A stretch of 64,000 nt of DNA from JAKOUY01 sp037045185 (GTDB taxonomy: Bacteria; Actinomycetota; Acidimicrobiia; Acidimicrobiales; Ilumatobacteraceae): NCBI GenBank assembly GCA_037045185.1, contig JBAOHQ010000008.1, positions 248,001 to 312,000 of the forward strand, read 5' to 3'. This document shows positions 57,817 through 64,000 of the stretch, piece after piece. Every line of letters begins with the position of its first letter. Within the stretch, counting starts at the first letter, position 1. The notes under the pieces were generated by a model. That model worked only from the letters and a program-made list of their open reading frames with translations, was not told the origin of the DNA and did not search any database. Position numbers and translations under genes: made by a program.

Positions 57817-58809
57817 ATGGACGCATGGATCCTCGACGAATCGCCTGGCGCCTATCGGTGGGGATCCGTCGACCTGCCCGAACTGGCATCCGACGACGTC
57901 GCCGTCGAGGTGGTGGCCAGCGCGCTGAACCACATGGACCTGTGGGTCACCCGCGGCGCGCCGCGGCCCCCGCTGCCGCACGTGCCGGGCTGTGACGTCG
58001 CGGGCGTGGTCAGCGCGGTGGGCTCGGCCGTGGTGGACGTGGCGGTGGGCGACGAGGTGGTCATCAACCCCGGCGTGTCACCCCAGCACGAGATCGACCT
58101 GTGGGGCAACGACAGCCCGATGGCGCCGGGGTTCATGATCTACGGCGAGCACTGCTGGGGTGGCCACGCCCAGGTCGCCATCGCCCCGGAGCGCAATGTC
58201 CGGCCGCGACCGGCGGGGCGGACGTGGCAGGAGTGCGCCGCCTACCCGCTGGCCTACCTCACCGCCTACCGCATGCTGCGCCGGGCGCGCATCGGCGCGG
58301 GAGACACGGTGTTGGCGGTCGGCATCGGGTCCGGGGTGTCGTGCGCCGCGCTGGCCATTGCCACCCATCTCGGCGCCGAGGTTGTCGCCACGAGCCGCAG
58401 CGAGGCCAAGCGGTCTCAGGCGCTGGCGATGGGGGCGGTCGCCGCGGTGGACAGCGCCGCGCCGAAGTGGGGTGTCCAGGCCGACATCGTCATCGAGAGC
58501 GTCGGCCCGGCCACCTTCGACCAGTCGCTGCGCTCGCTGAAGCCGGGTGGGCGGCTGGTGGTGTGCGGCGGCACGTCGGGCAACAACGTGGAGCTGAACC
58601 TGCCTCGGCTGTTCTTCAAGCAGCACGAGATCATCGGCTCCACCATGGGTAGCTACACCGAGTTCGACGAGGTCAGCGCCCTGGTGGCCGGCGGGCTGCC
58701 GGTGTTCGTCGACCAGGTCGTACCGCTGGACCAGTACCCGGCCGCCCTGGAACGTCTGGAGCGCGGCGAGCAGCTGGGCAAGATCGTGCTCGACCACGGG
58801 ATCCGCTGA
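57817..58809 (+). CDS. Zinc-type (MDR) alcohol dehydrogenase/quinone reductase
   Basis: 330 residues of the medium-chain dehydrogenase superfamily. The N-terminal GroES-like domain has VASALNHMDLWVTRG and HVPGCDVAGVV. The Rossmann domain starts near VLAVGIGSGVSCAAL. The catalytic zinc Cys/His pattern is only partly kept, so it may be a quinone-reductase-type member. Substrate unknown. It overlaps the M20 gene by one base. Confidence 0.86.
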   Translation: MDAWILDESPGAYRWGSVDLPELASDDVAVEVVASALNHMDLWVTRGAPRPPLPHVPGCDVAGVVSAVGSAVVDVAVGDEVVINPGVSPQHEIDLWGNDSPMAPGFMIYGEHCWGGHAQVAIAPERNVRPRPAGRTWQECAAYPLAYLTAYRMLRRARIGAGDTVLAVGIGSGVSCAALAIATHLGAEVVATSRSEAKRSQALAMGAVAAVDSAAPKWGVQADIVIESVGPATFDQSLRSLKPGGRLVVCGGTSGNNVELNLPRLFFKQHEIIGSTMGSYTEFDEVSALVAGGLPVFVDQVVPLDQYPAALERLERGEQLGKIVLDHGIR

Positions 58810-60019
58810 TGGACGCCGATCGGTTGAAGGAGCAGGTGTGCGCGGCGGTCGACGCCATGGCGCCGACACTGATCGAGGCCAGCCATGCGATCCACGCCCA
58901 CCCTGAGCTGAACTTCGCCGAGCACTACGCCCACGACCTGCTGTGCGACACGATCCGCGCCGCCGGGCTGGACGTCACGCCGCACGCCTTCGGTGTGGAC
59001 ACGGCGTTCGACGCCGCCGCCGGGCACACCGGCCCGACGGTGGCCGTGCTGTGCGAGTACGACGCCCTGCCGGGCATCGGCCATGCCTGCGGGCACAACA
59101 TCATCGCCACGGCCGGGCTGGGCGCCGGGCTGGCCCTGGCGGCGGTGGCCGAGGAGGCCAACGGGCGGCTGCGGCTGATGGGCACGCCTGCCGAGGAGGG
59201 CGGCGGCGGCAAGATCGTGATGGCCCGCAACGGCGCCTTCGACGGCATCGACGCGGCGATGATGGTCCACCCGGCCGACGCCGACCTGGTCAAGATGGAC
59301 ACGATCGCCCTGCACCAGCTGCGTTCCCGGTTCCACGGCAAGGCGGCCCACGCCGCAGCCGCGCCGTGGGAGGGGCGCAACGCCCTTGACGCCGCGGTGC
59401 TCGGGTACATGAACGTGGCCGCGCTGCGCCAGCACATGCGCCCCACCGAGCGGATCCACGGGGTGTTCGTGCGCGGCGGCGACAAGGCCAACATCGTGCC
59501 CGCCGAGACCGAGATGGAGTGGATCGTGCGCTCGCCCAGCGTCCACGGGTTGCAGGAGCTGAAGCGCCGGGTGGTCACCTGCCTGGAGAGCGCGCGGCGA
59601 CGGCCTGCGGGTGTACCTCCACCCACGAGTGGGATCCGGTTACCTACGCCGACATGATCGACAACGGCCCGATGGCGGCCATCTACGTGTCCAACGCGGC
59701 GGCGGTGGGTCGCCAGGTGAACGACCCGGCAGCCGTCGGACGCTCGGTGGTGGGCAGCACCGACATGGGCAACGTCAGCTATCTGGTGCCCAGCATCCAC
59801 CCGATGATCCAAGTCGCCCCGGACGGCGTGGCCATCCACACGGTCGACTTCGCCGCCCACGCCGCCAGCGCGGCGGGGGACCGGGCGGTGATCGACGGCG
59901 CCAAGATCATGGCCATGACCGCCGTCGACCTGTGGTGCGCCGGTGGGCTGATCGACGACGCCCGGGCCGCCTTCGCCGCAGCCACGCGCGCCCGACCGGC
60001 GATCGACGTGCTCGCCTAG
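58809..60019 (+). CDS. M20-family amidohydrolase, AbgB-like (frameshifted as assembled)
   Basis: About 402 residues after correction. SHAIHAHPELNF is the usual start of M20D enzymes. The metal site is visible in YDALPGIGHACGHN and TPAEEGGGGKI, and VHPADAD and KAAHAAAAPWEGRNAL mark the dimerisation lid. Two extra bases around 59590-59594 (a run of cg pairs) explain the frame change before TACGCTSTHEWDP. Such enzymes cleave N-acyl or p-aminobenzoyl-glutamate amides. The ATG overlaps the dehydrogenase stop. Confidence 0.9.
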
Positions 60020-60064
60020 ATCGTTCGGCGGCCGGGTATCCCAGCCCACCAGCAGGGCGAACCG

Positions 60065-60070
60065 TAGACT
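60065..60070 (+). promoter_or_regulatory. -10-like hexamer TAGACT upstream of thyX
   Basis: TAGACT lies 8 nt before GTG 60079 and supports this GTG as the start. Confidence 0.55.
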
Positions 60071-60078
60071 GGCCGCTT

Positions 60079-61680
60079 GTGACGGTGTACGTCCCCGAGG
60101 AGTTCTCCAACGCTGAAGCGGACGTCCTGCGCCGATACTTCACCAACCTCGACGGGCCCGTCTTCGCCCTGGTGAACCTGCCCGAGGTGGTCAAGGGGGC
60201 GCTGTTCGCCCGGTACAGCCGCAGCCCCAAGAGCCTGCGCCGGCTGTTCCTCGACGAGTTCGTCGGTGATCTGGACATCGCCGGTGACCAGACCGTCGAC
60301 GCCACCATCGGCCTGGAGCGCGCCGAGGAGCTGTACGAGAAGGTCTTCTTCGAGTACGGCGACGACTCCGTCGCCCAGCTGGGCGGCGTGCACCTGGCCT
60401 GCGAGCAGGCGTCCAACCTGCTGACCAAGGTGCTGGAGTGGGGCCGGTTGATGAGCTACCTGGAGCAGAGCACCCGGTACATCAGCTACGACGCGCGCCT
60501 CGGTGGGCGGTACCGCTTCTACCGTGACCCGGCGATCCTCTCCAGCCGGTTCGGGACCCGTTACGTGGGCGACATGGACCGCATGTTCGACGCCTACAGC
60601 ATGATGGTCAACCGGGTCACGGATCACGTCCGGGCCACGGTGCCCCAGGGCCCCGGAGACAGCGATTTCGTCTACCGCCAGGCGACGCGGGCCAAGGCAC
60701 TCGACGCCGTGCGCGGCGTGCTCCCGGCCGCGTCGCTCTCCAACGTCGGCCTGTACGGCTCTGGCCAGGCGATGGAGGCCCTGCTCATCCGGATGCGCTC
60801 GCATCCACTGCCCGAGTCCCGCCACTACGCCGAGTTGATGCTGCACGAGTTGCGCAAGGTGATCCCCAGCTTCCTGCGCCGTGTGGACCTGCCCGACCGC
60901 GGCGGCCGGTGGAGCACGTACCTGGCGTCCACCAGGGAGCGGACCGGCGAACTGGTCGAGTCGCTCTTCGGCGGTGTGCCGGTGGACCCCGCGCCCACGG
61001 TGCAGTTGGTCGACTTCGACCCTGACGCCGAGGACAAGTTGCTGGCCGCCATCTGCTACTCGCACCTCCAGCTGCCGGAAGCCCAGATCCGCGAGCGGGT
61101 CCGTCACCTCGGCCCCACCGAGCGCCTGGCCGTGCTGCGGGCCTACGTGGGGGAGCGGGAGAACCGCCGGCACAAGCCCGGCCGGGCGTTCGAGCGGGTC
61201 GACTACCGCTTCGACGTGCTCAGCGACTACGGGGCATTCCGTGACCTCCAGCGCCACCGGATGCTGACCATCGAGTGGCAGACGCTGACCCCCAATCACG
61301 GCTACGTCCGCCCGGAGCTAGTGGAGCAGGCGGGCGTCGCCGACGTGTTCGACGATGCCATGGCCCGCTCGGCCGCGCTGTACGACGCGCTGCGTGACGA
61401 GTTCCCTCAGCAGGCCGCCTACGCCGTGGCCATGGCCTACCGGATGCGCTACTCGATGCAGTTCAACGCCCGGGAGGCGATCCACCTGCTGGAGCTGCGC
61501 TCGGCGCCGCAGGGCCACCCGGCCTACCGGGCGATCGCCGTGGAGATGCACCGGCTGATCGGCGAGCAGGCCGGTCATCGGGGGATCGCCGCAGCGATGA
61601 CCCACATGACCACCGAGGCCGTCGAGCTGGAACGTCTGGACGCCGAGCGGCGCGCCGAGGGACGCCGGCAACAGCGCTGA
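60079..61680 (+). CDS. thyX: Long-form flavin-dependent thymidylate synthase ThyX (two ThyX-like halves)
   Basis: 533 residues, about twice the usual ThyX length. The N half has WGRLMSYLEQSTRYISYD, like the S-x-x-E-Q-S-x-R-Y part of the ThyX motif but without RHR. It also has a GVLPAASLSNVGLYGSGQA segment. The C half keeps RHR in LQRHRMLTIEWQ but lacks the S-x-R-Y part, and has the FNAREAIHLLELRSAPQ segment of the active site. ThyX methylates dUMP using FAD and methylene-tetrahydrofolate. Single-chain heterodimer-like architecture is inferred. Whether activity is retained is not certain. No frame damage. Confidence 0.85.
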   Translation: MTVYVPEEFSNAEADVLRRYFTNLDGPVFALVNLPEVVKGALFARYSRSPKSLRRLFLDEFVGDLDIAGDQTVDATIGLERAEELYEKVFFEYGDDSVAQLGGVHLACEQASNLLTKVLEWGRLMSYLEQSTRYISYDARLGGRYRFYRDPAILSSRFGTRYVGDMDRMFDAYSMMVNRVTDHVRATVPQGPGDSDFVYRQATRAKALDAVRGVLPAASLSNVGLYGSGQAMEALLIRMRSHPLPESRHYAELMLHELRKVIPSFLRRVDLPDRGGRWSTYLASTRERTGELVESLFGGVPVDPAPTVQLVDFDPDAEDKLLAAICYSHLQLPEAQIRERVRHLGPTERLAVLRAYVGERENRRHKPGRAFERVDYRFDVLSDYGAFRDLQRHRMLTIEWQTLTPNHGYVRPELVEQAGVADVFDDAMARSAALYDALRDEFPQQAAYAVAMAYRMRYSMQFNAREAIHLLELRSAPQGHPAYRAIAVEMHRLIGEQAGHRGIAAAMTHMTTEAVELERLDAERRAEGRRQQR

Positions 61681-61685
61681 CATTC

Positions 61686-61701
61686 TGTGACGGTTGTCAC
61701 A
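61686..61701 (+). promoter_or_regulatory. CRP/FNR-type operator TGTGA-N6-TCACA
   Basis: TGTGACGGTTGTCACA is a perfect match to the TGTGA-N6-TCACA consensus of CRP-family regulators. It starts 6 nt after the thyX stop and is centred about 50 nt before the expected start of the next transcript, a location typical of activation. No CRP gene is in this window. Confidence 0.65.
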
Positions 61702-61734
61702 AGTCCGGCCGGCCGTCGCCGGGTCGCGCTCCCG

Positions 61735-61740
61735 TAGTAT
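61735..61740 (+). promoter_or_regulatory. -10-like hexamer TAGTAT upstream of the acidic protein gene
   Basis: TAGTAT lies 9 nt before ATG 61750 and downstream of the CRP-type site. Confidence 0.55.
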
Positions 61741-61749
61741 CCCCGCCCG

Positions 61750-62238
61750 ATGGCCGACGACGACGAGATCCTGGAAGACGCAGACGACGAGTTCGACGGC
61801 GGGGTGGAAGACGAGCCCGTCGAGCTCGACGACGAGGAGATCGACGTCGAGGCCATCGAGGGCGACGCCGACGAGGCCTTCGGGATCGAGGACGACGACG
61901 AGACCTTCGCCGACGAGGAAGAGGACGAGGCCGACGAGGACACCGCCGGCCCGGTGCGCCGCTCCACCACCAGTGACGAGGACGACGAGGACGACGACCT
62001 CATCACCCCCGACGACGTCGAGGCCGACTTGGACACGATCCTCAAGGATCGCCTCGTCGCGGCGGACGAGGAAGGTGAGGACGAGGACGACGAGGTGGAC
62101 GACCGCGTCGACCCGGGGGACCGCCTGCAGCCCAAGCGGGCCGACGAGGAGCTGTGCCCGCGGTGTTTCCTGCTCGTTCGCAGGGGGGCGCCGATGTGCC
62201 CGGTGGGCGACGACGACTGCCCGATGTTCTCCCGGTGA
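61750..62238 (+). CDS. Very acidic protein with C-terminal Cys cluster, DUF4193-like
   Basis: 162 residues. The first about 125 are mostly Asp and Glu with short helical breaks (DDVEADLDTILKDRL). The last 35 contain CPRCFLL, CPVGDDDC and a final Phe-Ser-Arg, a possible zinc knuckle of four Cys. The C-terminal pattern RADEELCPRCFLL is similar to actinobacterial DUF4193 proteins. Role unknown; the acidic body suggests binding to basic proteins or nucleic-acid mimicry. The GNAT gene overlaps by 4 bp. Confidence 0.75.
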   Translation: MADDDEILEDADDEFDGGVEDEPVELDDEEIDVEAIEGDADEAFGIEDDDETFADEEEDEADEDTAGPVRRSTTSDEDDEDDDLITPDDVEADLDTILKDRLVAADEEGEDEDDEVDDRVDPGDRLQPKRADEELCPRCFLLVRRGAPMCPVGDDDCPMFSR

Positions 62239-62666
62239 CACCGCAGGTCCGCCCGGCCCTCCCGGGCGACCACGGCCTGCTCGACGAACTGCGCGCCACC
62301 GCCGTCGCTGCGGCGGCCGGCCAGCGCGGTGGCCCAGAACTCCTGGCGTCGTGCACGCCGCCGCGGTGGTCCGACCCCGGCCAGACCGTGTTCGTCGCCA
62401 CCCTCGACGGGGCCGTCGTCGGTTACCTGCGCCTCGTCGTGGACGGTGACGTGGCGTCGGTGGCGGAGGTCTTTGTCATCGCCGAGGGCCGGGACCTGGG
62501 TTGCGGCGACGGTCTGCTCGGCGCGGCGATGGACGCCGCCCGCGCCCAGGGCGCCAGGCGGCTGGACGCGCTGGCTCTGCCGGGGGACCGGGCCACCAAG
62601 AACCTCTACGAGCGTGCGGGCGTGGTGGCCCGGGCGATCATCCTGTCGACCCGCCTCGACGGGTAG
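62235..62666 (+). CDS. GNAT-family acetyltransferase
   Basis: 143 residues with the GNAT order: beta strands FVATLDGAVVGYLRLVV, SVAEVFVIAEGR and the acetyl-CoA loop GCGDGLLGAAM (Q/R-x-x-G-x-G/A relaxed). The final NLYERAGVVARAI is the usual beta-bulge end. Substrate unknown. Start GTG 62235 overlaps the acidic protein gene by 4 bp, so the two are coexpressed, possibly under the CRP-type site. Confidence 0.82.
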   Translation: MTPQVRPALPGDHGLLDELRATAVAAAAGQRGGPELLASCTPPRWSDPGQTVFVATLDGAVVGYLRLVVDGDVASVAEVFVIAEGRDLGCGDGLLGAAMDAARAQGARRLDALALPGDRATKNLYERAGVVARAIILSTRLDG

Positions 62667-63452
62667 TCAGGCGCCCTTCCACTGCGGGGCGCGCTTGTCG
62701 ATGAACGCCATCAGGCCCTCCTTGGTGTCCTCCGAGGCCAGGACCTTGGCGAACTCGGCGTTGGTCAGGGCCTTCAGCGACTCGAAGTCTCCGTCGGCCG
62801 ACGCCAGCACCACCTTGCGGCTGGCCCACACCGCCAGCGGCGCATTGGCGCAGATCGTCTCGGCCAACCGGCGGGCCTCGGCGACGGCCTGACCCGGCTC
62901 GACCAGGCGGTTGACGAGCCCGAGCGCGTGGGCCCGCTCGGCGGTCAGGGGTTCACCGGTGAGGATGATCTCCATCGCCACGTTCTGGCCCAGTGCCCAC
63001 GGCAGGCGGAACAAGCCACCGGCGCCGGCGATCAGGTTGCGCTTCACCTCGGCCAGGCCGAACGAGGAGCGGGTGGTCGCCACGATCATGTCCGTGGCCA
63101 GGGCGATCTCGCACCCGCCGGCGGTGGCCAGGCCGTCGATGGCGGCGATGATCGGCTTGGTCCGCTCCCGGTAGACGAAGCCGCCGAAGCCACCGCGGGC
63201 GGTGTTCAGCGCCCCCGCCTGCCCGGCGTTGATGGCCTTGAGGTCGGCGCCGGCGGAGAACACCGGGCGTTCCTGGCCGTCCGTGTTCGCCGCGAGGATC
63301 CCCACCCAGACCCCCGGGTCGGCCTCCATCTGGTCCACCGCCGCTTCGAGACCCTGGGCGACGTCGCCGTTGATGGCGTTGCGCGCCTCGGGGCGGTTCA
63401 GCGTGATGAGGGCGATGCGCCCGTCGGATTCGTAGCGGACGATGTCTGACAT
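62667..63452 (-). CDS. Enoyl-CoA hydratase/isomerase (crotonase) family protein
   Basis: 261 residues. The crotonase oxyanion regions FSAGADLKAINAG and IDGLATAGGCEIALATDM are intact, and the two usual acidic positions follow in the helix with EVKRNL. Hydrates 2-enoyl-CoA in beta-oxidation, or acts on a related CoA ester. It converges on the GNAT gene without a gap between stops. Confidence 0.92.
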   Translation of the reverse strand: MSDIVRYESDGRIALITLNRPEARNAINGDVAQGLEAAVDQMEADPGVWVGILAANTDGQERPVFSAGADLKAINAGQAGALNTARGGFGGFVYRERTKPIIAAIDGLATAGGCEIALATDMIVATTRSSFGLAEVKRNLIAGAGGLFRLPWALGQNVAMEIILTGEPLTAERAHALGLVNRLVEPGQAVAEARRLAETICANAPLAVWASRKVVLASADGDFESLKALTNAEFAKVLASEDTKEGLMAFIDKRAPQWKGA

Positions 63453-63458
63453 GCCCTC

Positions 63459-63464
63459 AGACTA
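63459..63464 (-). promoter_or_regulatory. -10-like hexamer TAGTCT upstream of the crotonase gene
   Basis: TAGTCT on the minus strand lies 6 nt before ATG 63452; the first three bases are the stop codon of the upstream gene. Confidence 0.5.
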
Positions 63465-64000
63465 CGACTGAGCAGCCGGCGCGGCCTTCTTCTGCGGCGG
63501 GCGGGTGGGGCGCAGCGGCTTGGGCCGCTGGCCTCCCGCTGGCACCTCCACCTCGTACAGCGCGGCGATCCCCGGTAGCAGCGATGCCAGGCGCTTGACG
63601 GTGGCGAGCAGTTCGTCGTTGACGGTGGCGGCCTTGGCCGGGGCCTTGACCAGGCTGCGGATCGGGCTGAAGGCGGCGGCCTCGAGCACGGCCACCCAGC
63701 GGTCCGGCAGGGCGTCGGCGATGAGGTTGCTGTTCGTCGCCTCGGCCAGCCTGGCGCCCAGCTCGGCGGGAAAGCGGACACCCGCCTTGGGCGGTTGGGA
63801 GGACAGCTTGAGCGCCCGCACGACACGGCCGACACCGACGGCGGCGTCGATGTCGTCGAGCCACTCGGCCTGCTCGCGTTCCTGCTTGTCGAGCAGCCCG
63901 GCCTTCAGTTCGGCGACGAGCTGCACGGGTGGACTCGTCGCGAGCGACGATGGGATCGTCACCACCGGCCACCACGCTGCGCAGATCACGCAGGTCGAGC
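63462..64000 (-). CDS. Partial gene, C-terminal part of a conserved protein (frameshifted as assembled)
   Basis: The window end cuts the 5 prime part. About 178 residues are visible after removing one extra base at 63930-63931 (a C/A doublet in a Ser codon): LRDLRSVVAGGDDPIVARDE, then QLVAELKAGLLDKQEREQ, VGRVVRALKLSSQPPKAG and a Lys/Pro/Ala tail. It is helical and resembles the C-terminal region of actinobacterial DUF349-type proteins, but the name is tentative. It is upstream of the crotonase gene in the same direction. Confidence 0.6.
   Translation of the reverse strand, partial: STCVICAAWWPVVTIPSSLATSPPVQLVAELKAGLLDKQEREQAEWLDDIDAAVGVGRVVRALKLSSQPPKAGVRFPAELGARLAEATNSNLIADALPDRWVAVLEAAAFSPIRSLVKAPAKAATVNDELLATVKRLASLLPGIAALYEVEVPAGGQRPKPLRPTRPPQKKAAPAAQS

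Overview
High-GC actinobacterial chromosome, about 60 genes packed tightly on both strands. A complete Pup-proteasome locus, twin-domain ThyX, SecD/F, bifunctional Rel and GTG/TTG starts point to an actinobacterium outside the model genera. Class Acidimicrobiia is my best guess, by inference only. No rRNA, tRNA or CRISPR array was recognised.

Layout. 0.1-2.2 kb: DeoR regulator and GH4 glycosidase. 3-11.2 kb: a housekeeping run queA-tgt-yajC-secD-secF, then apt-relA. 11.3-13.8 kb: three-gene ABC exporter. 13.8-15.8 kb (minus): acyl-CoA-ligase-like protein continuous with an L,D-transpeptidase-like domain. 15.9-20.7 kb: hisS-aspS, a Nudix hydrolase and rarA. 20.7-25 kb: MFS exporter (minus), a small protein, glycolate-oxidase-type glcD/glcE. 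25-27.1 kb: secreted protein, EthD-like protein, FAH-family hydrolase. 27.2-29.9 kb: a decayed mobile island with IS110 and IS256 transposase remnants, bounded by a 13-bp direct repeat. 29.9-32.6 kb: two convergent DNA glycosylases and glcF. 32.5-36.6 kb (minus): tkt-tal-LOG-family gene. 36.7-42.8 kb: TetR, thioesterase, NDP-forming acyl-CoA synthetase, D,D-carboxypeptidase, LON-domain protein and three small proteins. 42.8-44.7 kb: a ubiquitin-like sulfur carrier, TtuA and TrmI, which together would modify the tRNA T-loop. 45.1-52 kb: mpa, dop, a basic membrane protein, pup, prcB, prcA, pafA. 52-57.8 kb: lepB, a GDPD (minus), tatA, tatC, helY and a DAGK-like protein. 57.8-64 kb: dehydrogenase, M20 amidohydrolase, tandem ThyX, acidic zinc-knuckle-like protein, GNAT, enoyl-CoA hydratase (minus) and a gene cut by the window end.

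Two window-wide patterns shaped the annotation. First, at least 23 transcription-unit starts carry a TANNNT -10-like hexamer ending 6-9 nt before the start codon, the signature of leaderless transcription. I used it to choose several starts. Second, 17 genes, many of them normally essential, are broken by about 23 single-base insertions and one deletion. At nearly every insertion two adjacent bases look like two alternative alleles of one position, most often a synonymous third codon base, written one after the other. I therefore read these genes as intact in the organism and damaged in the assembly. They are annotated full length with the lesion noted.
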